Of a DNA stretch of 64,000 nucleotides, positions 1 through 9,862 are shown one piece after another (positions within the stretch are counted from its first letter, which is position 1; each line of letters begins with the position of its first letter). The DNA comes from Usnea hakonensis (Eukaryota > Ascomycota > Lecanoromycetes > Lecanorales > Parmeliaceae): contig BLJB01000127.1 of NCBI GenBank assembly GCA_013423325.1, forward strand, positions 1-64,000, given 5' to 3'. A program made the translations under genes and the position numbers. The notes beneath the pieces are model-generated. The model was not told where the DNA came from. It did not search any database and saw only the letters and a list, made by a program, of their open reading frames with translations.

Positions 1-1
1 A

Positions 2-451
2 TCCATTCGATTGGGGTATTTCAACGGTGACGCCTTCTATGACTGGGTAGTCAATGAGTTACTGCCTCACTGCAACCCATACCCAGAGCCACGGAGTGTT
101 ATTTGCCTAGACAATGTCAGCCTCCACCTGAATCCTCGTGTTCGCGATACGATAGAGGCTAAAGGCTGTCTACTTCGCTTCCTCCCTCCCTATTCGCCTG
201 ATTACAGTCCAATCGAACTCACCTTTAGCATGCTCAAGGCGTGGATGCGGCGCCATTTTCGGTCCTTTCGGGAGCTGTTTGAGGGTGATTTCGGTGGCTT
301 CCTAGCCTATGCAATTGAGAATAGTGGATGTGATAAGAAGGCCACAGAGCACTTTCGTCACTGTGCAGGAGGATATCTATTTGAGGGTGATTATGAGGCC
401 TTTCAGCGAGAGCTTACTTCATGGGCTCTCTCGGAGGAGGTACCAGAGTAA
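2..451 (+). CDS. Tc1/mariner-superfamily transposase, C-terminal part (5' cut by window edge)
   Basis: The reading frame is open from the first bases of the window to a TAA at 449-451, so the N-terminus lies outside. The visible part is the end of a DDE catalytic domain. The second acidic residue sits in ICLDN, and LPPYSPDYSPIE carries the last one, with 34 residues between them (DD34E spacing, as in Tc1/IS630-type enzymes). Such enzymes cut and rejoin transposon ends. The fragment has no internal stop. I could not see a terminal inverted repeat downstream. It may belong to an intact element lying mostly left of the window or be a remnant. Confidence 0.85.
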   Translation, partial: SIRLGYFNGDAFYDWVVNELLPHCNPYPEPRSVICLDNVSLHLNPRVRDTIEAKGCLLRFLPPYSPDYSPIELTFSMLKAWMRRHFRSFRELFEGDFGGFLAYAIENSGCDKKATEHFRHCAGGYLFEGDYEAFQRELTSWALSEEVPE

Positions 452-788
452 AGAGCTCGGTGTAGGCCTAATTTGGTAGTATAATGGCTTTGAGGGAGGC
501 CACTTGCGGGGGAAGGCTACACGGAATGAGATCTTTCGGTTACAAAAAGTGGCCAGGAGAAGCTTCCATAGATATAATCTTATTATAGAGGCAAAACCAT
601 ACAATTGAAGATAATCTATATGGACCACTCTATCGTTATTCCCCGGTCGCATTACTATTTGAAACTACTCATTTTTATCATTGCAAACGACGAATTGGAG
701 GCCTTCTGGAATCGTTTAATGCCTTCCTTCCTATATGGCCATATAAAGCCTTGTGAAACCGGTCATTGCCTTCCTTCCTGTAGCCATA
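452..788. other. Spacer between transposase and the reverse-strand ORF
   Basis: I see no gene here. A transposon terminal repeat would be expected within it if the transposase belongs to an element ending here, but none is evident by eye. Confidence 0.4.
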
Positions 789-2840
789 TCATCGTTCAAA
801 TCCACCCTGCTCCTGAGGCCCATTACCAAACGCCATTCGTAGATTCGTTATCTGTCTCGCCGGCTTGTATATCGTTCGCCATGCCGTCTTATATCTGTGT
901 ATATCATCGCGTAGATGGCTTGCAAATCCATCCGGTATCCCTAGGGACATCGCCTTGCTATATACCGCTGTGGATCTGTCTGACATCTGCTTGTAGTCCT
1001 CCGTCTTCCACATCTGATGGTCTATAATAGCTCGAATCTCGACCAGCCTCATTCTCGCCTCGGGGCTCTTGATTTGCGACGTCTTCCATGCCCAGAAATC
1101 GGCCAATGCATCCTCCGCTTCGTCTTCCTCTGCGAGAGGACTTGAACGAGACGGCGGAGGAGCTGTATCTGACACCGCACGTGTATGAGACTCAGGCTGA
1201 GGAGGAGGCAGAGGAGGAGGAGGAGGAGGATGAAAGGCCGATTGCGGAGGAGGAGGAGGAGTCGGGGTAGGAAACGGGTATGCCTGATACTGTGGATACG
1301 GTGGATATGGCCACTGCGGAGGCTGTGGAAGCTGTGGAGGAGGCTGTGGAGGAGGCTGTGGAGTATCGAACACTGTCGACTGTGTCATACGCTGCATCAT
1401 GGCCTGCTCCTGCTGACGCACTTGCATGTCCATTAGGCGATCAAATCTCTCATCAACCACCTGCTGCCGGGTCTTCTTCGCCTCAGAAGACTGCTGTGCA
1501 CCGCCTACAGGCTTCTGATTCTGAATGAGATACCTCAATAGCGTATTTGGAGGATTACCCGTCGATGCACCGTCAGTCCCCTTAGAAATAGCTGTCGCCC
1601 AAGCGAGTTTCTGAGTGGTGCTGATAGCATAATGATTATTGTTATAGGCCACGAAGCATATACCGTGTTCGTTACTGCATTTGTTACTCTTGCAGGCCCA
1701 CTTGGTGAGCAACTCTTCAGCATAATCGCCAGCAGCCTCATTTTGATCTCGTCGATAGGCTTGCTGCTCTTCCTGCTGTACAGTACGAGTCCTTCGCCTC
1801 GCCGGACTCATAGGTGAGTCCATAGATCTACTTGGTCTCTTCAAATCAGCCTCAGCCTGGCCTATACACTCGATGACGACGTCAAACTCATAGCCCGGAT
1901 ACTGGCGATGTTGGTAGCGCATAGAATTTGCGACTCGTTGCCAGGAATCCAGTGAGAGATCGGTCAAATCCACTCGTTGCCGTGTTGCCCTGCTATGTTG
2001 AGACTTGAGAATGACGATATACCGGTCGATATCGTCGAAATGCACCTGCTGCATCGCCTCACCAATCTCTTGCTCCAGGGCGTACGTATCTAATCCACCC
2101 TCTACCCAGGCCTCGCTACCGTATGGTCTCGTCCATTTGACGCGAAGGGAGTCATTGTTCGGGTTACGTGCCTTCAGGACGTATTTCAGGCTAAAGAGGT
2201 ATGGCTGGTTCATATGTGCTCTAAGCGCGTCCTCCTCGTCTTCATCGATTTCATCCTCTTCGTCTGGGGTCTCTTCTGGATCTACGCCATCCTCTGAAGG
2301 AGTGCGAGTGCGCTCACGTCCTTTACCCTTGGAGGCTTGTTCGGCTGCCTTTTCAGCTGCCTGTTCCATTGTTACTCGCTGTCGCACGGTGGAAGGACCC
2401 CAGCGAAGGCGTACCTGCTTGGAAGGAGGGTGCTTCATGAGACTACTCCGCTTAGGAGCCTTCTGAGGAGCATCATCGGCTTCTTTCTGGGCCTGAGTAG
2501 CCTCCCTTTGCTCCCTTTCGGCCTTCCTGGCCAGTCTTTCTTTCTCCCTTATAACCTTCCGAACCTCCTTAGCATCCTCAGCAGCCTTCTTTTTGGCCTC
2601 CTTGTCAGCCTTTTCGGCCTGCTTTCTGGAGGCCTCTTCCCGTTCCTTCTTTTCGGCCTCCTCCTCCGCAAAGGAGACCCTCTTTTTCGCCTTCTTATTG
2701 CGACTACTCGAACGGGGGCGAGCAGGGCGAGCAGCTTCAGCGACGACCTGTGCAGTAGCATGGTCCATTCTAGCAGCACGTGCCTCAGCCTGGGCACTGT
2801 CAGCCTGGGCATTGGCCGAATTATGAGTGGTACGGGGCAT
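789..2840 (-). CDS. Repeat-associated hypothetical protein with acidic/basic low-complexity and a Cys/His motif
   Basis: Open frame of 683 residues starting at MPRTT (ATG at 2840-2838); the frame is open further upstream to 3113 but that part looks non-coding. The order is: Ala/Gln-rich start; a highly charged Lys/Glu-rich segment (coiled-coil-like, about residues 35-120); an acidic stretch (about 170-190); a compact region without low complexity (about 195-300); a possible metal-binding motif with ACKSNKCSN followed by GICFVAY and NNHYAI (C-x4-C then C and H); a Pro/Gln-rich linker; and a final helical segment. I do not recognise a named family. Its position between transposon remnants suggests a mobile-element or repeat-borne gene, which is inference. 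Confidence 0.6.
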   Translation of the reverse strand: MPRTTHNSANAQADSAQAEARAARMDHATAQVVAEAARPARPRSSSRNKKAKKRVSFAEEEAEKKEREEASRKQAEKADKEAKKKAAEDAKEVRKVIREKERLARKAEREQREATQAQKEADDAPQKAPKRSSLMKHPPSKQVRLRWGPSTVRQRVTMEQAAEKAAEQASKGKGRERTRTPSEDGVDPEETPDEEDEIDEDEEDALRAHMNQPYLFSLKYVLKARNPNNDSLRVKWTRPYGSEAWVEGGLDTYALEQEIGEAMQQVHFDDIDRYIVILKSQHSRATRQRVDLTDLSLDSWQRVANSMRYQHRQYPGYEFDVVIECIGQAEADLKRPSRSMDSPMSPARRRTRTVQQEEQQAYRRDQNEAAGDYAEELLTKWACKSNKCSNEHGICFVAYNNNHYAISTTQKLAWATAISKGTDGASTGNPPNTLLRYLIQNQKPVGGAQQSSEAKKTRQQVVDERFDRLMDMQVRQQEQAMMQRMTQSTVFDTPQPPPQPPPQLPQPPQWPYPPYPQYQAYPFPTPTPPPPPQSAFHPPPPPPLPPPQPESHTRAVSDTAPPPSRSSPLAEEDEAEDALADFWAWKTSQIKSPEARMRLVEIRAIIDHQMWKTEDYKQMSDRSTAVYSKAMSLGIPDGFASHLRDDIHRYKTAWRTIYKPARQITNLRMAFGNGPQEQGGFER

Positions 2841-4295
2841 AGTGAGTCTGAATAGCTTCAAAAAATGACCAATTGGGACTTTAGAATGGATTTCAGGTAA
2901 TTGCACTGATTGATGTTGGTCTCTACATACAAATTCAGGTGGTTGGTGTATCAGGTGTGTGTGCCAAGAAATCGCATTTTTTTTGAGCATGCTAAAAGTA
3001 GCTCTAAAAAGTAGGTTTGACGCCCTCCGCAGCAACGCGCTCACTTTCCACCACATTTGTCTTCGGTTTGCGACACCACCACCTACCAAATCATTACATG
3101 AACTCTGTACCATTTACACCAGTCAATCCCGGAGGTGTTTACATCATGGCGCCAACTGCACTAGTCGCAACACTAGCTTTCGTACCCCTAACTCGTACTC
3201 TGCCGCAGAGGTGGACCGTCGGCTAGCCTCACACGGCAGCGTTTTACTACGACGAGCTATAAAACTCGCAGTTTCTTCTTTTCCACTTTGTTTACAATCA
3301 ATTCATCAATCTATTAGAAATAGAAACCACGACCACAAAACTCTTACTTAAACCTAAGATGCCCCCCTTATTATCTGAAAACAAATATCACAATATGTTC
3401 ATTGACAAGCAATACAACAACATTTCTATTTCCACGGATACACCAACATCTTTGCAACTCCTGAAAATTATCGCACTCACAGATTCTATCCTTCAATTAC
3501 TGTGGTTGCCGCCTCGGCAGAAGCTTCCCAGCTTAGACGGAAGCGGTTAGACCGCAAGCATAGATGGCTTTTTCTTCCATAGTTATCGGATTACATACCC
3601 CAATTGCACTATTGTCAGTACTGTGGAGGCAAGACTTTGCCTCTTGACAAGCGGCTACCGTTGCTAGGCCAGATGCAGTTAGTACCGTAGCACATAGGCA
3701 ATTACCTTACGCAGCAAAGAATCAATCATCGATCCTACATACCACGAATCCTAGCATCACAGTACCTAAAGTGCGATTAGCCAGCGACTGGGCGGCAAGA
3801 ATCGAGAGTCCTCACACTAGAGGACATGGAAGTTGATCAAGCAAGAGTATGTATACAAGGATGTAGAGCACACCCAGATTCAAAGTTTCAACGAATCCAC
3901 GGATGCATTCTATCTAGCTTACTCAAAGTTTGCAGGTGAGATATTTGGGGAGGAGGACGAAGGGTCGGATCGACGGTCTGAACCATCAAGTTGACTACCC
4001 GACTTTTCACCATCATTCAGCAGCACTGCTGATTATATGCCTGAATATCCGATAGGAAACGCTATTTATTGGGCGTGTTCAACAATGCCACTGCAAAGTT
4101 TCAAAGAACCTTTCCCGCATTGGAGGCACGGATGTTTGGCAAGAAGGATGTACTAAGCACACGAACTAATGATATGCAAGTCTGAATTAACCAGTTATCG
4201 CCACTGGGCGATAAGGTCAGTGATCCAAATAACCTCATAGTCAATCAACACGGAGAAATCGTTACTCCAGATAATCAGGATGAAGATGATTCCTA
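2841..4295. other. Repeat relic region without intact gene
   Basis: A TATAAAA-like box occurs near 3257-3265 in a segment that could be an LTR-like promoter, followed by a 63-codon frame at 3359-3550 with no recognisable product. Short sequences recur elsewhere in the block: ACATACCCCAATT at 3593-3605 also occurs near 8961, and a 17-bp identical string at 3727-3743 recurs at 8951-8967. Near 4080-4295 there are short peptides in several frames with in-frame stops. This fits decayed repeat DNA. Confidence 0.45.
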
Positions 4296-5180
4296 ATGAC
4301 TAGCCGGCCGTCCTTCACAAGTCAATCAGGTCCCTCTATTACAAGTACATCATCCGCAGGATCTTTATTCCACTACTTGGCATTCTCAGATTTATTCCCA
4401 AGTTTCGTCAGCGCAATCTATAACTTCGCAAGTATAGCATTCTCATATGTAGTAATTTTCGGTTTATTCGCAAACCCAGAGCCACACCTGGTTAATATTG
4501 TCTTGACAGAGTACCATTTCATACTTTGTCAAGCACCAATTGCTGTATCTACAGCACCAATACAGCTTGTCAAAGCAAGATTCCGTCACCGAAATCTGCT
4601 TGACAATCCGTCCTTTTGCTTCCGCTACATCAGTACATCAATCCACTCCAATGCTCATACTTCATATAGTAACTACGATGGATTTCTCCTGTTCATGAGC
4701 CCGGCTATTATCGATATGAATCAAATCCTAAAGGCTGACGAGCGCGGTGGTGTGCGCCTTGATGACTTGCATACATCCCTTGTATTAGAGTCCGGGGTTT
4801 TTTCAAGAGCTCAGCTGTCGAGAAATTGGCCGGCCGAATTTGATAAGAATGGGATGACCAGAGCGACCCGAGTCCCATTAGGACATGCTGCCAAAATTTT
4901 CAAGAGGGCGGGAGATCAAGACATCTTTAGGAACACTCTAAAGACGGGGGAGGATGGATGGTTCTATCTGTAGCATCGAGGCCTCCAGATGTTGGGCGGT
5001 CAGAAATCTATTAACGCCGATCTCCATTGGCAGCGGCCGTCGTTTGAGAAAGATTTATATACCGGGACGACTTGGAAAACCTCGTTCCGGGCTAGTATTC
5101 AACTACCCCCTAGGGATCCTATAGATCCAACTTTCGCCAAGATAGAGGACCTCTGTTACGGCAGTAGCTCAGAGCTTGGC
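4296..5180 (+). pseudogene. Unrecognised ORF broken by an in-frame TAG
   Basis: A frame of 225 codons ends at TAG 4971-4973. The same frame then continues without a stop through at least 5180. The protein-like part is the segment from MNQILKADERGG through GEDGWFYL, then after the TAG a soluble-looking segment (GGQKSINADLHW and on). A single C-to-T change in CAG would create this stop, so the two halves probably belonged to one gene. The N-terminal 120 residues look poorly conserved and may not be coding. I do not recognise the family. Confidence 0.35.
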
Positions 5181-5288
5181 ATTGTCATAGGCTCTTGCCA
5201 ATTCACTAAGTCTTGGCATTGGCATTCACTTCTTACTTGTATTCACTTTCAGATAGATTCATTCATCACTCATTCACACCACAATACC

Positions 5289-5619
5289 ATGAATCCCATT
5301 GTTGCCATTACAACCTCCCGGCCCACGCTCTACTACTATTACCCGAGGATTCCGACGCCAAAACTCGAAAGAAAACTCGAAAGAGTATAGGGCGAAGGTA
5401 AAGGACGCGCCTAATAGTGCGGCAGGACAGGCTAAGGATAGGGGAGAAAAGCTTCAGGATACGGGTAGACAGACTGAGGATGGGGGAGGAAAGCTTCAGG
5501 ATGCGGGTAGACAGGCTAAGGATAGGGGAGGAAAGCCTCAGGATTCGAGTAGATAGGCTAAAGGAAAGCCCGATAATACGGGAGGACAGGTTGCGAGCGG
5601 CGACGGCACGATGAGCTAG
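5289..5619 (+). pseudogene. Decayed LEA-like tandem-repeat protein gene with presequence-like start
   Basis: ATG at 5289 opens a frame starting MNPIVAITTSRPTL, which looks like a mitochondrial presequence. After a TAC/CTA-rich stretch the sensible reading moves to another frame: TRGFRRQNSKENSKEY, then three 14-residue hydrophilic repeats of the type QAKDRGEKLQDTGR. A TAG at 5554-5556 stands where the repeat phase expects CAG (Gln). The frame then continues with AKGKPDNTGGQVASGDGTMS to a TAG at 5617-5619. Hydrophilic K/D/Q/G repeats resemble LEA or stress proteins. The gene looks broken by one frameshift and one C-to-T nonsense change. Confidence 0.45.
5428..5553 (+). repeat. 42-bp minisatellite, three copies, in frame
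   Basis: Three adjacent 42-bp units (5428-5469, 5470-5511, 5512-5553) each encode 14 residues with the pattern Q-x-x-D-x-G-x-K-x-Q-D-x-x-R. Differences between units are mostly single transitions. A partial fourth unit follows the TAG. Confidence 0.8.
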
Positions 5620-5629
5620 ATTATATATC

Positions 5630-5949
5630 TAGTAGAATGCAGATAGAGAAGCAACTATAACAGCTTTTCGGTAATTCTTTCAACACAAGTTTTACCTCTA
5701 TCCTTCAATTTTCAATGATGTTAATAACAGGTTCATTATACCCGTTATAGTTATAGTCAATATAGAGTACTATATACTTACCTTAGATTTCTTCTATTTA
5801 TTCTCGTAAGGATAATAAAGAGTAGCGATATAACTAAGTCTTTTTCAATTAACCCGTTAATATATATTTACTCGAAGAGGTATAGTAAAAGTATTTTAAT
5901 AAATAATAATTAAAACCCGTAAACCTGAATATAATTTTGGGTTTTGCGC
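5630..5949. other. AT-rich, TA-rich tract
   Basis: About 300 bp dominated by A, T and TA steps with no usable frame. It lies between repeat remnants. This composition is typical of RIP-mutated fungal repeat DNA, but RIP indices were not computed. Confidence 0.5.
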
Positions 5950-6053
5950 TCAGACGTGCTACCCTAAGGGTCCTTTGTTAGCAGGAACTGCTAACCAAAA
6001 TAGGAAAAGCGCATGCGCTAACCCGAAGAGGCTTAGGGGCTTGGCACGTCTGA
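5950..6053. repeat. Nested inverted repeats upstream of gag relic
   Basis: The 10-bp arms TCAGACGTGC (5950-5959) and GCACGTCTGA (6044-6053) are perfect inverted copies. Between them lie GTTAGCAG/CTGCTAAC (5977-5984 and 5988-5995, 3-nt loop) and the 12-bp palindrome AGCGCATGCGCT (6008-6019). The block sits directly before the first gag-like relic and looks like a structured leader of the element. Confidence 0.7.
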
Positions 6054-6088
6054 GGGACTGAGGCAACCGTTAACAGGAAAGTTCCATA

Positions 6089-6555
6089 TATCCAGGCTTT
6101 TGAGCTATTGCTGACCGAGGATGCGTCGACGTGGTCCGAGACCTATCCACAAGCCGTCGAGATCCTAGCCAGTGAAGACCCCGATGAGGTAGACGCAAAG
6201 GCTTTCAGGAACCTTCTCATTGCCAGATTCCCTACAAAGTCTGCCGAGGTCTCCTTGAGTCCTTAATCTCTTTTGATACTAAGCTGTCTAAGCTAAGGCA
6301 ACAAGATAAGTCCCTAGCAGCGTACTATAAACGCCTTACTATTCTGATGCAACATGTGGGTGCACGTAACAGGCCTACCAAAGTCACCGAGTCCACCCCA
6401 ACGCTACAGATGCTGGAAGCCGCTATGTTAGAGTCTATCATGAAGGCTTTCCTCAGAGGCCTATCAGACCCTGATGTGCGTCGTGAGGCTACACGAGGCC
6501 TGGCTTTACCAGACAGATCCTTGCTAGGCATCTACAACCTTGCGGAGGAGGCACA
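6089..6555 (+). pseudogene. Retrotransposon gag-like relic, copy 1
   Basis: In two frames separated by a small insertion near 6255, the sequence encodes a typical fungal LTR-retrotransposon gag core: a segment like EDASTWSETYPQAVEIL, then AFRNLLIARFPTKS, SFDTKLSKLRQQDKSLAAYYKRL, HVGARNRPTK, MLEAAMLESIMKAFLRGL and ATRGLALPD. It is non-functional because of the frameshift. Compare copy 2 at 7543. Confidence 0.7.
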
Positions 6556-6599
6556 TCACACACACCACTTCTGTTACGTTATCACTTTCCGAGACCTCG

Positions 6600-7524
6600 G
6601 ACGAAGACCCTACTAAGACTCCGGAGACCCCTAATACTCCTTTATTGCCGGCTATAACGACCTTCCGAGCTGACTTTAAGCTGTGTGGTTACGATTATAG
6701 ACGTGATATACCCACTGCAAAATGGCTTAAGAAGCTTAAGGTAAGCCTGAGAAATGGACGGTCGGTAACCCTACCACCGCCGACTACTATTATGACGAGG
6801 ACAAGGTTGATAACAGATTCTCACCGGACAATGTGGATCTTAGCGACTTCTGGATAGTGGAAGTTGTACGTGCGGGGCTTAAGTCTAAGGATAGAAGCCT
6901 AAAATGGCCTGCGGTGTTTACGCAAAAGTGGCTCTCAAGCAAATATATTAATAAAGGCAAGGCAGCAAAATACGAAGGCGAAAAAGGTTGGTATTGTAGC
7001 GTTATCTTTGACAAATTCGAAATGCACGGCCAAGAGGGCATAGACCAGGGACTGTTTGCGCCGCAAATATCCAGCCGACAATACGAAACGCTGTTACCGA
7101 TGGCACTACCTACGCCAGACCGGGCGATGCAAGTAATAACGCCGCAGTAACGAACTCAAGCAACAACGCCGCAGCAACGAACTCAAGCAACAATACCGCC
7201 GTAACGAACTTAAGTAACAATACCGTATCTACAAACTCCGCAACCAACGCAACGGCCACAAAGAGGAAGAAGCGCAAGACAACCTCGACAAGAAGCGCAA
7301 CAAAAACAAGAAGGGCTCTCGCTGACGCGGCTGCTACCAAGTCAGCAGATCCTACAACTGCCACTAGTACCAAGTCAGAAGATCCTGCCCCTGCCACTAG
7401 CACCAAGTTAGCTGAAAAACGCAAACTAGAGGTAGACGGGCAGAAATCGACGGGCGCAAAACGGCAGAAGAATATAACTTACCAGATACCACCTGAATTG
7501 TTCAACTCAGACGATGAAGATTAG
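6600..7524 (+). pseudogene. Remnant downstream of gag copy 1, frameshifted, with Lys-rich tail
   Basis: Frames change at about 6780-6830 and again near 7135. The best protein-like piece is 6833-7110 (DLSDFWIVEVVRAGLKSKD, then WPAVFTQKWLSSKYINKGK, YEGEKGWYCSVIFDKFE). It is followed in another frame by Asn/Thr/Ala repeats, a basic segment near 7255-7310, and a terminal segment ending PPELFNSDDED before TAG 7522-7524. I do not recognise the domain. It is probably a second ORF of the same or a neighbouring mobile element. Confidence 0.4.
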
Positions 7525-7542
7525 GAATTAGAGGGGTATACC

Positions 7543-7912
7543 GTGGATAAAAAAATCCCACCCCACCGCTACAACCAGGCCCTCGGACTATTATTGGTCG
7601 AGGATGCCTCGACATGGTCTAAGATTTACCCCCAAGCCGTTAAAATCCTGGAAAAGGAAAACACTGACGAGGAGGATATGAAAGCCTTCAGGAATCTACT
7701 TATTACTCGGTTTCCCACGAAATCCTCTGAAGTCTCCTCGATCTCATTCGACACTGAACTTTCGGAGCCGAGACAGCATGATGAGTCCCTTGCGGCATAC
7801 TATAAGCGTCTCACCCCATCCTAATGCAGCATGTGGGGGCCCGGAATAGGCCTATCAAAGTGACCGATACCACCCCGACTTTGCAAACGCTTGAGGCTGC
7901 CACCAAGCACAT
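7543..7912 (+). pseudogene. Retrotransposon gag-like relic, copy 2 (truncated)
   Basis: The copy begins near 7543 and repeats the gag core of copy 1: VEDASTWSKIYPQAVKIL, AFRNLLITRFPTKSSEVSS, SFDTELSEPRQHDESLAAYY. It shifts frame near 7820, just before the block matching the CAACATGTGGG part of copy 1, and homology ends near 7905. Its 5' half lacks the frameshift that breaks copy 1, so the two copies decayed independently. Confidence 0.65.
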
Positions 7913-9216
7913 TTCGTGCCGGGCATAGGTATGGCTATCTTCGATGCAGGGCTGGAAGGCGTCAGAGAGGAAAGAGAATAATAAGACCTGTGCATGGCGT
8001 TCCCTGAGCATAGCATACATACTGTGGAGGCAAAAAATGACCGTCTGGGAAGTAACGTTGCTGCCAAGCCAGGCAATGGCAAAATTAGGTGCATAAATAG
8101 CTTTTTCTCAGTAGAAGCAAATCCATCCCTCTTACATACCCGAAATCATCGTCAACATTTTGGAGCCGAAGGCGGGGCTCCTAGAAAACACCACTTTTCC
8201 CTGGGCCTGCCGTCTTGTCAATTCTTTCCAAGTGATCCGCTTACCTTTAGACGATTCTCAAGGTGTTCTCAATATTATTACAGGCCTCGCGGGGCTCGGG
8301 TCTTGACTACCCCAAACTTTCCAATCTCTTATTCCACCATGACGAGGAAATCTAGGAAAGCTTGAAGAAGTGGCTCGAAGAATAGACGGAGGAAACCATT
8401 CCCAATCCACCACAGTCTTCCACATCCTGAGTAGAGAAAGAAATGCCAGAGGAGGAAGCTGAGGACGAAGTGCCAGTCGAACAATGATTAGCCGGATTAC
8501 GTCCAAGACAAGAATTTTCAATGGACGCAACAGGCCTTATCGGAAGGATGCTTTAGGCAAATCAAACACCGAAGTTATGGAGGAAAAAGTGGCTAGGGAT
8601 TCCACTCGAGATGATGCACATAGAAATGATGGCAGTACCTAACGACAGAAGAAAATATGTCGCTCGGTCAGGAAGTTGGGAATGGAAATGGTCTCCTGCC
8701 CTAATGAATTACGAATGTTCTCTTTTCTACTCGTAGCACGGCTTTCTGGCTCGGAAATCGCCCAGATCCTAGCATTTCTACTGATACTGATGGTATGGAA
8801 GAAGTGGTCTCGCATGGTAGCGAGCATTGAAAAAGGGGGTGGGTGTGGAAGGAGGAAACTGCCGCCTGTGAAATTGTCTTCCCCACCATGCCCAAATGGG
8901 CTAGTTTATAATCTCAAATATGTTGTAGCTTTCTTTCCGTAGCAGAAATCCATCGATCCTACATACCCCAATTTTCACTATTACAGTATGTTGTAAACTG
9001 GGGCTTGCGGGACAATATCATGTGCTTTAGGAGTACGATACTGCACTCTCATTCGTGCTCATCTGTCCACACTCGCACACAGACACGATACGATACGAAT
9101 ACGATACAAGATAGAGACTTTCCACAGAACCATGTTCCTCTCTTTACGCTACACAACCATCTCTGCCAATTGTTCTCGTTCTTTTCAAGCCCGTTATACT
9201 ATTCTGCAAAGCTTCC
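7913..9216. other. No gene seen; scattered repeat fragments
   Basis: No frame here has a recognisable product. ACTGTGGAGGCAA at 8021-8033 repeats 3620-3632. The 8951-8989 stretch repeats parts of 3593-3621 and 3727-3765. These look like fragments of one repeat family. Confidence 0.45.
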
Positions 9217-9582
9217 TTGGCTGCACACATCGCTACCAAAATAGCATCCTTGCCTGACATCGGTGGTAGGACGGTTATTACTCAATCGCCATTGGTGGCT
9301 TACGTCAAAGCCGATGGCGCCGAGCCCAATTCAACTACGGCACTCGACCCGGACAAGCGCCATAGTTCTTACGCAGCTGACACAGAGGTTATTTATTCTT
9401 CTATGGTAGTCTCTAACTTCATATGTCATATCAAGCCTTCCTACTCTTTCAATTTCCGCGCCATTCCACTTGTGCTTAAGTTTCGGCATACTCCTAAGTA
9501 CCTAATATCATGGAACTCTTGCCAAACAAATCCCGCCGTCCCCTGGCGTTATGTCTTTCTGGCTCTACTACACGGTCTTTGA
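9217..9582 (+). CDS. Doubtful ORF, 121 codons
   Basis: The frame starts MAAHIATKIASLPDIGG and its first 60 residues have protein-like composition. The rest resembles translated non-coding DNA. I recognise no domain, and no splice partner was found. It could be a gene fragment. Confidence 0.15.
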   Translation: MAAHIATKIASLPDIGGRTVITQSPLVAYVKADGAEPNSTTALDPDKRHSSYAADTEVIYSSMVVSNFICHIKPSYSFNFRAIPLVLKFRHTPKYLISWNSCQTNPAVPWRYVFLALLHGL

Positions 9583-9862
9583 TTGTTCTAGATGTTCTGT
9601 ATAGCTCAAGGTCTCTCTTTGCCTTTGAGCCACGTAAGACTCTAAGAGCCTGGGGTATCCGGCCTATCCCGTACCACCAGCAATGCGCAGAGTCTTCGTA
9701 CTTAAAGCAGATTGTTCTCTGACAGGGTAGACTTCATTCGTGGTTTCCAACTTATAGACTCGAACAGCTTGCGTTCAAATCAGATCTGTCTTTCTCATCC
9801 CATCTCCACTTTCTAATATCCCTTGATACTGTTGACCAGCCATACAAGAGTCCACCGCGAAG

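Noticed and set aside
7110..7424. Reverse-strand ORF of 104 codons rich in Val, Leu and Ala
   Set aside because: It is antisense to Asn/Thr/Ala repeats of the plus-strand remnant.
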